Shown here piece by piece: positions 48,579 through 57,963 of a stretch of DNA of 64,000 nt (its first letter is position 1; each line of letters opens with the position of its first letter). Below the pieces are notes generated by a model that did no database searches, had not been told where the DNA came from, and saw only the letters and a list, made by a program, of their open reading frames with translations. The DNA comes from Parasulfuritortus sp037439465. GTDB taxonomy: Bacteria; Pseudomonadota; Gammaproteobacteria; Burkholderiales; Thiobacillaceae. The translations under genes were made by a program, and so were the position numbers. The stretch is from the NCBI GenBank assembly GCA_037439465.1, contig JBBIVX010000014.1, positions 1-64,000 of the forward strand, given 5' to 3'.

Positions 48579-48623
48579 AAGCGCGCAGCGCGGCCGAAGC
48601 CAAAATTCATATCAAACCTGGTC

Positions 48624-49229
48624 TCAGCCATGACCGACGTCGCCGAAGTTTTCTTCGCGCACGATATGCGGCGTCACCACGCGCAGGTCGATACTGACCG
48701 GCTGGTAGATCACCCGTTTCTGCTCCGGGTCGTAGCGCATCTCGACCTGGCCGTGAACCGGGAAATCCTTGCGGAACGGATGGCCGATAAAGCCGTAGTC
48801 GGTAAGGATGCGGCGCAGGTCGGGGTGGCCGTCGAAGACAATGCCGACCAGGTCGAAGGCCTCGCGCTCGAACCAGTTGGCCACCGGCCAGATATCCACC
48901 ACCGAGGCGATCACCGGCAGGTCATCATCGGGGCAGAAAGCGCGCACCCGGAGGCGATGATTGCGCGCCACCGACAACAGATGCATGACAGCCGCGTATC
49001 GCCCTTCTTCACGGCCGACCCCGGCGTAGGTGGAGTAATCCACGCCGCACAGGTCGATCATCTCGTCGAAACGCAGACCGGGCGTATCGCGCAACTGGAC
49101 GGCGACATCGTGCCAGTCCGCGGCGCGCACCTCGATGGTGGCCTCGCCCAGAGCCACTTTGCCACTGACCAATTTGTCACCCAGGGCATCTTGCAAACGC
49201 GAGAGCAGCACTTCGGGGGTTATGGGCAT
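48624..49229 (-). CDS. nuoC: NADH-quinone oxidoreductase subunit C
   Basis: The product is 201 residues: the 30-kDa-type subunit of the peripheral arm. Motifs are GVDYSTYAGVGREEGRYAAV and WFEREAFDLVGIVFDGHPDL, followed by RRILTDYGFIGHPFRKDFPV. It has the expected size for a free-standing NuoC. It is 15 bases from nuoB. Confidence 0.97.
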   Translation of the reverse strand: MPITPEVLLSRLQDALGDKLVSGKVALGEATIEVRAADWHDVAVQLRDTPGLRFDEMIDLCGVDYSTYAGVGREEGRYAAVMHLLSVARNHRLRVRAFCPDDDLPVIASVVDIWPVANWFEREAFDLVGIVFDGHPDLRRILTDYGFIGHPFRKDFPVHGQVEMRYDPEQKRVIYQPVSIDLRVVTPHIVREENFGDVGHG

Positions 49230-49244
49230 CTTTTGCTTCAGTCC

Positions 49245-49724
49245 TTAGCGGGCGATGGTGTTGGTGCGCCTGATCTTGTTCATCAACTGGCCCAGCCCGA
49301 ACAGCAGCGCCTCGGCCGTGGGCGGGCAGCCCGGCACATAGATGTCAACCGGGACGATGCGGTCGCAACCGCGCACCACGGCGTAAGAATAGTGATAATA
49401 GCCGCCGCCATTGGCGCAGGAGCCCATGGACAGCACCCAGCGCGGTTCGGACATCTGGTCGTAGACCCGACGCAGGGCCGGGGCCATCTTGTTGGTGAGG
49501 GTGCCAGCAACGATCATCAAGTCACTTTGCCGCGGACTGGGCCGGAACACGATGCCGAAACGGTCGAGGTCATAGCGCGAGGCGCCAGCCTGCATCATCT
49601 CGATGGCGCAGCAGGCGAGACCGAAGGTCATCGGCCAGAGCGAGCCGGTTTTCGCCCAATTGATGACCGAATCGACACTGGTGGTGACGAAGCCCTTGTC
49701 GTTCAGGCCGCCCTGTATTTCCAT
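49245..49724 (-). CDS. nuoB: NADH-quinone oxidoreductase subunit B
   Basis: The product is 159 residues and holds terminal cluster N2. The ligand motifs are GLACCAIEMM (adjacent cysteines), MGSCANGGG and VPGCPPTAEAL. I chose the ATG at 49724 because it gives the normal length, follows GGGAG within the end of nuoA, and overlaps the nuoA stop by one base; an ATG at 49733 would add three residues. Confidence 0.97.
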   Translation of the reverse strand: MEIQGGLNDKGFVTTSVDSVINWAKTGSLWPMTFGLACCAIEMMQAGASRYDLDRFGIVFRPSPRQSDLMIVAGTLTNKMAPALRRVYDQMSEPRWVLSMGSCANGGGYYHYSYAVVRGCDRIVPVDIYVPGCPPTAEALLFGLGQLMNKIRRTNTIAR

Positions 49725-50092
49725 CACTCCCATTCCAGCGCCCCCTTCATCCACTCATAGGCGAAACCCACCACCAGGATGCCGAGGAACACCACCATGG
49801 CCCAGAAGCCAAACGCACCGATCTGATCGAGAACGATGGCCCAGGGGAAAAGGAAGGCGATTTCCAGATCGAACAGGATGAACAGGATAGCCACCAGGTA
49901 GTAGCGCACGTCGAACTTCATGCGCGCATCCTCGAAGGCCTCGAAACCGCATTCGTAAGGGGCGTTCTTTTCCGCATTGGGCTTGAGCAAGCCCAAGGAC
50001 CAGCCTATGCCGGCGCCTATCAGCATGGGACCGACGCCGACGGCGAGACCAACCAGGATGAAAAGCAAGATGGCGAAATAGTTATCGAGCAT
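49724..50092 (-). CDS. nuoA: NADH-quinone oxidoreductase subunit A
   Basis: The product is 122 residues with three membrane helices, starting at MLDNYFAILLFILVGLAVG with AAGGAA upstream. Family motifs are NAPYECGFEAFEDARMKFDV and YYLVAILFILFDLEIAFLFP. It is the first gene of the operon. The longer in-frame reading runs into the promoter region. Confidence 0.97.
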   Translation of the reverse strand: MLDNYFAILLFILVGLAVGVGPMLIGAGIGWSLGLLKPNAEKNAPYECGFEAFEDARMKFDVRYYLVAILFILFDLEIAFLFPWAIVLDQIGAFGFWAMVVFLGILVVGFAYEWMKGALEWE

Positions 50093-50134
50093 GCCGTTCC
50101 TTGGGGCCGCACTCAAGCGCGACGAAGTGGGTGA

Positions 50135-50164
50135 AGTGTACGTGTAACAAGGCTTTGCGGTCAA
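50135..50164 (-). promoter_or_regulatory. Candidate promoter of the nuo operon
   Basis: On the minus strand TTGACC (50159-50164) and TACACT (50135-50140) are separated by 18 bases, about 43 bases before nuoA. The -10 match is only moderate. It lies in the 159-base gap to the epimerase gene, which is on the same strand upstream. Confidence 0.45.
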
Positions 50165-50251
50165 GCGAGAGGGTCGAGGAAAACCATTGATTGAATTGGC
50201 TATTAGGCAATTCTTTTGCGGATAAATATATTTGATGATTCCAATGTCTTC

Positions 50252-51273
<1,022 letters not shown>

Positions 51274-51274
<1 letters not shown>

Positions 51275-52575
51275 CACAGCCGCCAGAGGCGATAGCCGGC
51301 GGCACGGATGGCCGCTGGATCGTAGACCGACTTGACGTCGCTGAAGACACCGCCCGGCTTCAGCTTGCCAAACATATCGGCCAGCGGCATGGCGAGATAG
51401 GCCTTGTGCGACACCGCCGCGACCAGGGCGTCGGCCTGCGGCAGTTGTTCCCAGGGCACGAGGCGGATGCCATATTCATGCACCGCCTCGGCCGGTTCCG
51501 CGATGGGGTCGTGCACGCTCACCTCGCAGCCGAAGTCTTGCAGTTCGCGCACGACATCCGCCACCTTGGAGTTGCGCAGGTCGGGGCAGTTTTCCTTGAA
51601 GGTGAGACCAAGAACGGTGACCCTGGCGCCTTTGACATTGCCGCCATTCTTGATCATCTGCTTCACCGTCTGCTGCGCCACATAGGCTGCCATGCCATCA
51701 TTGATGCGGCGGCCGGCGAGTATGACGTCGGGGTGGTAGCCCAGCATTTCGGCCTTGTGCGTGAGGTAGTAGGGGTCCACGCCGATGCAGTGGCCGCCGA
51801 CCAGGCCTGGCCGGAAGGGCAGAAAATTCCACTTGGTGCCGGCCGCCTCCAGCACCTCCAGGGTATCGATGCCCAGCCGCTCGAAGATGATGGCCAGTTC
51901 GTTCATCAAAGCGATATTGAGGTCACGCTGGGTGTTCTCGATCACCTTTGCCGCCTCCGCCACCTTGATGGAACTGGCGCGATGCACGCCAGCGGTGATC
52001 ACCGAGGCATAGAGGCCGGCGATCGTCTCCCTGGTGGCCGCGTCATCGCCGGAAACCACCTTGACGATCCTGGTGATGGTGCGCTCCTTGTCGCCGGGGT
52101 TGACCCGTTCCGGCGAATAGCCCACATGGAAGTCCTGCCGCCACTTCATACCGGAGTGTTGTTCCAGGAGCGGGATGCAGACCTCCTCGGTGGCGCCGGG
52201 ATAGACCGTGGACTCATAGACCACGATAGCCCCTTTTTTCATGTGCCGGCCGACCGTCGTCGAGGAACCCACCAGAGGAGAAAAGTCAGGGATGTGGGCC
52301 ACGTCCACCGGCGTCGGCACGGCCACGATGATGATGTCCGCCTTGCCCAGACTGGTGGGATCGGTGGAGACGGTAAGGCGGGTCGCCGCCTTCAAATCCT
52401 CGGTCGAGACCTCGCCGGTGGGGTCGCAATAATTGCGGTAGTTGGCCACCTTGGTCTCGGAAAAGTCGTAACCGATGGTTTCGTACTTCCTGCCGAATTG
52501 GGTCGCCAGGGGCAGGCCAACATAGCCGAGACCCACCACCGCCACCACGAGTGGCTTGCTGTTTGAGACGTTCAT
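51274..52575 (-). CDS. UDP-N-acetyl-hexosamine 6-dehydrogenase, WbpO/TviB type
   Basis: The product is 433 residues. Enzymes of this group oxidise UDP-GlcNAc or UDP-GalNAc to the uronic acid in two NAD-dependent steps. Features are the N-terminal NAD motif VGLGYVGLPLATQFGRKY, YESTVYPGATEEVCIPLLE, the Lys in KVIENTQRDLNIALMNELA, the catalytic Cys in GLVGGHCIGVDPYYLTHKAE and LGLTFKENCPDLRNSKV. It is coupled to the 4-epimerase gene downstream. WbpO/TviB membership rests on this pairing and overall motif pattern. Confidence 0.93.
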
Positions 52576-52639
52576 TGTCTATCACTCCCAAATTTCGGGC
52601 ACGCGGCCCGGACCATGATTCTTGCTCGCGTTACACCCC

Positions 52640-53398
52640 CTAATCGCCGAACCGATGTCGCCACCGATACCACACCACACCCAGCCATTCATGGCAGGCG
52701 AAATAGCTATCCTGTAGTCCGGAAGCGCTCGGCACAAAGCTGAAAGGGTCAATCCCGCCTTGATGATAGCCGGTTCCAGCGGGTACAACCACCATGCCGA
52801 GGCGTTCGAATTCGGGCACAGACCTGGCCAAATGCCAGGCATGGGTCACCAGGTAGATACGCCGGATCCCGGACGCGCGCAGCATGGCTACCGAATTGCG
52901 GGCATTCTCCAGAGTCGTCGTCGAGGTCTCTTCCAGCCACGCCGCAGTCAATCCATATTCCTGCTGCAAGGCCGCCTGCATGAGCCGCGCCTCCGATCCA
53001 CCGCGGCCTTCCGGATCGCCCCCCGCAAGCAGGATGGGCTTGTGCAGCCTGCGCGCCAGCCACGCGCCATAACGCAGCCTCTCCAGGGTGATCGCTTTCA
53101 GGGTATCGCCGCCATACTCCGGCGCGGCAAAGACGCGCCCGCCGGCCAGTATGACGACCGCCTCGGCCTCGCTCCCGTGCAGCACCGGCGGCAGCGGCAT
53201 CAGTGTCCTGAGCAGGAAACCGCTGACGACGGGAGTGGCCAGCAGCATCAACCCGGCCAGCGCCACCCCCACCAAGGCACGCCCCAACCGCCCGCGACGA
53301 CGCGCCAGCCACAAACCGAAAAGGCCCAACAACAAGAGGCTGAACGGCGGCAACAGGAGTGCGGCAAGGAGATTACTCGACAGATAGATCAGAGACAT
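52640..53398 (-). CDS. YdcF/ElyC-type DUF218 membrane protein
   Basis: The product is 252 residues with two N-terminal membrane helices (LLLPPFSLLLLGLFGLWLA; LVGVALAGLMLLATPVVSGF). The DUF218 domain follows: AVVILAGGRVFAAPEYGGDT, LLAGGDPEGRGGSEARLM, ETSTTTLENARNSVAML and IYLVTHAWHLARSV. ElyC and YdcF relatives are linked to envelope polymer metabolism, but the biochemical role is not settled. It is 64 bases upstream of the 6-dehydrogenase on the same strand and divergent from the amidotransferase gene. Confidence 0.88.
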   Translation of the reverse strand: MSLIYLSSNLLAALLLPPFSLLLLGLFGLWLARRRGRLGRALVGVALAGLMLLATPVVSGFLLRTLMPLPPVLHGSEAEAVVILAGGRVFAAPEYGGDTLKAITLERLRYGAWLARRLHKPILLAGGDPEGRGGSEARLMQAALQQEYGLTAAWLEETSTTTLENARNSVAMLRASGIRRIYLVTHAWHLARSVPEFERLGMVVVPAGTGYHQGGIDPFSFVPSASGLQDSYFACHEWLGVVWYRWRHRFGD

Positions 53399-53533
53399 GC
53401 CCGTTCACTCGCCCTATTAAAGAACGCCGCGCCGCGGCCAAATCCCGCGCGCTGACGGATGGGTTTGCACGCACCGCTTCGGCAAAAATGCCGCACACGA
53501 TAACTCACTCGTGGCGCGAGGAAGGTTAGGAAG

Positions 53534-55243
53534 ATGACATCCAGGCGGTGGCCGCTATACTCCCTGGCCATGACCATTACCGACCAGCTCAGTCTTGGCC
53601 AGCCTCGCTTCAATGACGAGGCCATGGTCGCACTCGCCGCCAGGGAAGGAAACTATGCCGCCTGGCAGCAGGCCTTCGCCCAGTTGGGAGCGCAAGCCCC
53701 CGCCACCGTGTCCGGCGACTTCGCCATCGCCCTGCACACGCCGGATGGCCGCACCTTTCTCGCCGTCGATCGCTTCGCCATTCAGACCTTGTGTTATCGC
53801 CGCATCGGCGACGGCCTGTATTTCGCCCCGCGCGCCGATGCCCTGGCGGATACCGTTCCGGTCCTCGATGCGCAGGCTATATTCGACTACCTCTATTTCC
53901 ACGTCATCCCTTCCCCGCGTACCATTTACAAGGACGTGTACCGGGTACCGCCCGGCCATTATGTGCTGTTCGAGAATGGCGCGCTCACCGTCGCCCCCTA
54001 CTGGCAGCCGACCTTCGAGGAACCCCGGCGGGTCTCCTTTGCCGATCTCCGCGTTGAATTCCTGCGTACTCTGCGCGACGCCATCGCCAGCCAGATCGAC
54101 CGTAACGCCATCGGCTGCTACCTCAGCGGCGGCACCGACAGTTCCACCGTCGCCGGCATCGTCACCGCCATGCTGGGCCGCCCCGCCGATACCTACTCCA
54201 TCGGCTTCGATGCCAAAGGCTATGATGAAATGGAGTACGCCCGCATCGCCGCCAAGCACTTCAAGACGCAGCATCACGAGTACTACGTCACCCCGGACGA
54301 CCTCGTCAAAAGCCTGCCCGCGGTGGCGGCCCACTATGACCAGCCCTTCGGCAACTCCTCCGCCGTGCCGGCCTACCATTGCGCCCGCATGGCGAAGGAA
54401 AGCGGCATACACAAAATGTTGGCCGGCGACGGCGGCGACGAACTCTTCGGCGGCAATAGCCGCTATGCCACACAGCGCGTGTTCGGCGCCTACCAGGCCC
54501 TGCCTGGCTTCGTGCGCAAGGGCCTGGCCGAACCCCTGACCGACAGCGGCCTGTTCAACCACTTACCGCTGCTGAAGAAGGGCGCCAGTTACGTTCGCCA
54601 GGCGCGCATACCCATGCCCGAGCGCATGCAGAGCTATAACCTGCTCATGCACCTGGGCCTGAACGACGTGCTGACCGCCGACTTCCTCGCCCAGGTCGAC
54701 CCTTCGGACCCGATCAACCAACAGCGTGAAGTCTATGACGCCTGCACCTCACCGTCGCTGGTCAACCGCATGCTCGCCTATGACTGGCGCTATACCCTGG
54801 CCGAAAACGACCTGCCCAAGGTGATCGGCTCAGCGCAGCTGGCCGGCGTCAGCGTCGGCTTCCCCCTGCTGGATGACCGTCTGCTGGAATTCTCCCTCAC
54901 CCTGCCCGCCTCCTATAAGGTCAAGGGTCTGAAGCTGCGCTGGTTCTTCAAGGAGTCACTGCACGGCTTCCTGCCCGACGCCATCCTCAAGAAGAAGAAG
55001 CATGGCTTCGGCTTGCCCTTCGGGGTCTGGGCCAACAGCCACGCCCCCCTCAACGCGCTGGCGACGGAAACCCTGCACAGCCTTGCCGGGCGCGGCATCG
55101 TGCGAGAGGCATTCATCGACACCCTGCTAACCAGGCAGCTACCCGCCCACCCAGGCTTCTACGGCGAGATGGTGTGGGTGCTGACCATACTGGAACTCTG
55201 GCTGCGGGCGCACGCCCCGGAATATCACTGCGCCAGCGCCTGA
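53534..55243 (+). CDS. Asparagine-synthase-like amidotransferase with truncated glutaminase domain
   Basis: The product is 569 residues. The C-terminal synthetase domain is intact: PP-loop GCYLSGGTDSSTVAGIV, YDQPFGNSSAVPAYH, MLAGDGGDELFGGNSRYA and VGFPLLDDRLLEF. The N-terminal glutaminase domain is cut short: it starts at about the GDFAIALHTPDGRTFLAVDR segment and has no Cys at position 2 and no RGP loop. An enzyme without the Cys should not hydrolyse glutamine, so it may use free ammonia or a partner. ATG at 53534 has AGGAAG nearby; ATG at 53570 is an alternative. Asn-synthase homologues such as WbpS amidate uronic-acid sugars in WbpO/WbpP clusters, so sugar amidation is a reasonable inference. 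Confidence 0.88.
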   Translation: MTSRRWPLYSLAMTITDQLSLGQPRFNDEAMVALAAREGNYAAWQQAFAQLGAQAPATVSGDFAIALHTPDGRTFLAVDRFAIQTLCYRRIGDGLYFAPRADALADTVPVLDAQAIFDYLYFHVIPSPRTIYKDVYRVPPGHYVLFENGALTVAPYWQPTFEEPRRVSFADLRVEFLRTLRDAIASQIDRNAIGCYLSGGTDSSTVAGIVTAMLGRPADTYSIGFDAKGYDEMEYARIAAKHFKTQHHEYYVTPDDLVKSLPAVAAHYDQPFGNSSAVPAYHCARMAKESGIHKMLAGDGGDELFGGNSRYATQRVFGAYQALPGFVRKGLAEPLTDSGLFNHLPLLKKGASYVRQARIPMPERMQSYNLLMHLGLNDVLTADFLAQVDPSDPINQQREVYDACTSPSLVNRMLAYDWRYTLAENDLPKVIGSAQLAGVSVGFPLLDDRLLEFSLTLPASYKVKGLKLRWFFKESLHGFLPDAILKKKKHGFGLPFGVWANSHAPLNALATETLHSLAGRGIVREAFIDTLLTRQLPAHPGFYGEMVWVLTILELWLRAHAPEYHCASA

Positions 55244-55319
55244 GTCGCCCCTTTTGCACTCAATTTTCCGGCGGCTGGAGAGGCCGTCCGGAAAGGCAGC
55301 GCGGAGGCCACGGTCCGGC

Positions 55320-56624
55320 TTATGGCAGCCTCGACAAACCCAAAAGCCAGGCAGCCGGCTGTCCTGGAGCGATGGCGCCGGCGCTGGGGGCGTGGCGCGC
55401 GTGGCCGTAAAAATCCTGCCGATCGATAGCCGGCACCTCCCTCGCGGCGGGTAAATCGAGCGCGCGCCCACGCGGCGAGAAATCGAGTGCGCCCAGCGAC
55501 GCGAAGGGGGCAACGAGCCATTCTGCCGCCGCCGCATAAGTACCCGTGACGTTCCAGTGCTGTTCTCCCCCCTGCAGCGCTGCCCCGGCGAACACCGCAT
55601 TTGCCGCCACGACCTGGCGGAAGCGCTCATCGCCTCCGATGACGCGGATGCCGGTGGCGCTCGCCACCACCGTGTTATGACGGATCGAGACCTGCCGCGG
55701 CCGCGCATGATGCGGCTGGAGGCGCAGTGCATCGCCATGGGGATTAAAAAAGATATTGTCATGTATCGAGACATTCCCTTCCGCCTGCAAAAGTGATTCA
55801 TGCGGGTTGTCGTGGAAGAAATTACCGTAGACGCGATACTGGTCATCCACGCCGGCGCCATCGAGGGGAAAATGTCCGAGCAGCACGTTGGGCCGCGCCA
55901 TGTCGCCTTGCGAGCCGCCATTGGCCTTGCTGAAGACATTGCGGCGGATGTGGGTCTCACTGACCGCGGTCGGCATACCCGCCACTTGCGGACGCGGCGC
56001 CTGGTGCTTGATCTGCAGGTCGTAGCCTAGGCTGTCGACGATCATGTTGCCTTCGATCAGACCAGCCACGAACGGGTCGCTGCCATCCGAATTGCCCAGA
56101 TAGATGCCGGTGCCGGCGCCTTCGATCACGTTGTCGCGGATCACCCAGTTCCAGGCCGGACACTTGCTGGAAAGGCCGACGGTCTGCTGGTCGTGGCCGT
56201 GGCCGCGGATGGTCAGACCCTCCAGGGTGATGTGGTGGGCGAACCTGGCGTGGCCCTCGCACTTCACCCCGTCCACCGGCAGACCGCGCCCATCAAGGAC
56301 CAGGTTGCGCACCACGACATGGGCCGAATCGAGCAGACTGACGGTATTGCGTCCAGGCGCGGCGATGAATACGGCCGGCTCGCCCGCCGCCGGCCCCTCG
56401 ATGACGATGGGCGCTCCGGGGCTGCCCATCAGACCATGCAGCCGCAGACCGCGGCTATAGAGGCCAGGGGCCAGCCGCACCGTATCGCCGGGTCCGGCGC
56501 TACCGACGACCGCAACGTAATCCCTGGGCGTGGCCGCATGAATCACCGCCCCGGCCAGCGGCGGCCAGACCAGCGCAGCGATCGTCCATAAGGCCAGTGG
56601 CAAGAGAGGGGGGGGTGTTGTCAT
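55320..56624 (-). CDS. Secreted parallel beta-helix protein, possible polysaccharide lyase or epimerase
   Basis: The product is 434 residues with a signal peptide (LLPLALWTIAALVWPPLAGA). The body has repeated right-handed beta-helix coils with Asn- and Gly-rich turns: VVVRNLVLDGRGLPVDG, NWVIRDNVIEGAGTGIYLG, IEGNMIVDSLGYDL and ISIHDNIFFN-like coils (VSIHDNIFFNPHGDAL). Enzymes with this fold include polysaccharide lyases and the alginate C5-epimerase AlgG; no catalytic residues can be assigned. Start chosen at 56624, 2 bases after the SGNH-like gene, so coupled. It ends opposite the amidotransferase gene. Confidence 0.82.
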   Translation of the reverse strand: MTTPPPLLPLALWTIAALVWPPLAGAVIHAATPRDYVAVVGSAGPGDTVRLAPGLYSRGLRLHGLMGSPGAPIVIEGPAAGEPAVFIAAPGRNTVSLLDSAHVVVRNLVLDGRGLPVDGVKCEGHARFAHHITLEGLTIRGHGHDQQTVGLSSKCPAWNWVIRDNVIEGAGTGIYLGNSDGSDPFVAGLIEGNMIVDSLGYDLQIKHQAPRPQVAGMPTAVSETHIRRNVFSKANGGSQGDMARPNVLLGHFPLDGAGVDDQYRVYGNFFHDNPHESLLQAEGNVSIHDNIFFNPHGDALRLQPHHARPRQVSIRHNTVVASATGIRVIGGDERFRQVVAANAVFAGAALQGGEQHWNVTGTYAAAAEWLVAPFASLGALDFSPRGRALDLPAAREVPAIDRQDFYGHARHAPSAGAIAPGQPAAWLLGLSRLP

Positions 56625-56626
56625 GG

Positions 56627-57937
56627 TCACGGATACTGCCTGATCCGCTCGCGCAGGCGAACGCCCGCGGGTCGCATCGATGCGGTGAGGCGTTCCAGCT
56701 CCATCACCTCCTGGGCGTGGTCTTGGCGATACCTCGCTTCCTGCGCGCGCCCGGCAGCGATCTGCGCCTCGATGTTGTCGGGGCCGAGTGGCACGCCGAA
56801 GCCGGCCGGAGCTTCGGGCCGGGCAAAGACCCGCGCCAGCACCCGGCCACCCAGCTCGCCCTTGAAATGCCCCGCCTCCCAGTACCCATGCATGCGCGTC
56901 CGGCGGTCGCCTCTGGCCGGTACGGTCTCGGTGGTCAAGGCGTCGAAGCCACTGAAGTCCCACAGCGCAAAGGCCGGACCGCCGGCGGCGCGGGTCTCCT
57001 CGGCGACATGCTGCACGACCGCCCGCTTCCACACCTCGAAGGCCGGCCAATGGCCGGTGAGGCGGATGATCTCCAGCAAGTGGGCGTGATAGGGGTAGAT
57101 GACCAGATGGAGCGCGATGCCGTGCCGGCGGCACAGACGCAGCACCTGGTCAAGGTCATCCAGTGCCGGCGAGGTACCTCCCGCCGTGTCGAAGATGTCC
57201 CGCGGCCGCCGCAGATAGGCCTTGATGTTTTCCAGGTCCCGCTGCCGGAATACTGCCCAGTAGCCCTCGTCCGCGGTGATTTTCAGATAATCGCGCATCG
57301 GGTTGAAGCCCAGCGGGGTCAGATCGGCGGCATAGGGATTACCCTGGTTGACCAGGGTGCCCAGCGAATCCATGAAGGCCCCCAAAGTCAGGGTGGCCTC
57401 GGCATAGTCGCGCACCTGTCGCAGCACCCGCCTGGGGTTGCGCTCACCATCGGCATTGACGAGCAGGCGCTCGCCCTCGGGCCCGGACGAGCCGGCGCGG
57501 CGTGGCGCCCCCGCGTCCACCAGAAAATCCATGAAGTCGATGCCCCACACGGCCACGACCGGCTTGCGCGCGCCCGCGCCCGCACCGTTTGCCAGGACAT
57601 GCCGGAGATAGCGCAGCGTGGTCGCCGGGCCGGTTCCCGGCAGGGCCAGGTTGAACACCGGCCGCACCTCGGCCGGCCAGGCCGGGTGTTCGGGATCGAA
57701 GCCGACCTCGGCGCGCGAATTGCCCAGGATCAGGGCGCGCGGGTTCACCCGCAGCACCTGATAGGCCTTCACTGTCGCCCCATGCGCCCCAGCCGCAGGC
57801 TTGACGGCGTTGAAGCCCGGCGCCTCCACCCGCCGCACCAGGCCATAGGGGTCGACGACCAGGTTGAAGCCCGCCACCGCCAACGCCAGGCCGGCGGTCA
57901 ACGTCAACCAGAGGGCGAGATAGGAGCGCATGGGCAT
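56627..57937 (-). CDS. Membrane-anchored SGNH-like protein (AlgJ/AlgX-style acetylation partner)
   Basis: The product is about 436 residues: an N-terminal signal anchor (SYLALWLTLTAGLALAVAGF) and a periplasmic domain with LILGNSRAEVGFDPEHP, whose GNSR Ser is at the block I position of SGNH esterases, and AVWGIDFMDFLVD. A distal HGYWEAGHFKGELG may supply the His. It lies 26 bases after an MBOAT gene, as AlgJ-type partners do in alginate-like O-acetylation. Starts at 57937 or a GTG at 57955, which has AGGGG upstream, are both possible. The acetylation partner role is inferred from context. Confidence 0.8.
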   Translation of the reverse strand: MPMRSYLALWLTLTAGLALAVAGFNLVVDPYGLVRRVEAPGFNAVKPAAGAHGATVKAYQVLRVNPRALILGNSRAEVGFDPEHPAWPAEVRPVFNLALPGTGPATTLRYLRHVLANGAGAGARKPVVAVWGIDFMDFLVDAGAPRRAGSSGPEGERLLVNADGERNPRRVLRQVRDYAEATLTLGAFMDSLGTLVNQGNPYAADLTPLGFNPMRDYLKITADEGYWAVFRQRDLENIKAYLRRPRDIFDTAGGTSPALDDLDQVLRLCRRHGIALHLVIYPYHAHLLEIIRLTGHWPAFEVWKRAVVQHVAEETRAAGGPAFALWDFSGFDALTTETVPARGDRRTRMHGYWEAGHFKGELGGRVLARVFARPEAPAGFGVPLGPDNIEAQIAAGRAQEARYRQDHAQEVMELERLTASMRPAGVRLRERIRQYP

Positions 57938-57963
57938 CAGGTAATGGTCAATCACCCCATCCC

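Noticed and set aside
56625..57134. In-frame upstream extension of the beta-helix gene
   Set aside because: It overlaps the SGNH-like gene out of frame and lacks a signal peptide. The ATG at 56624 is followed at once by a signal peptide.
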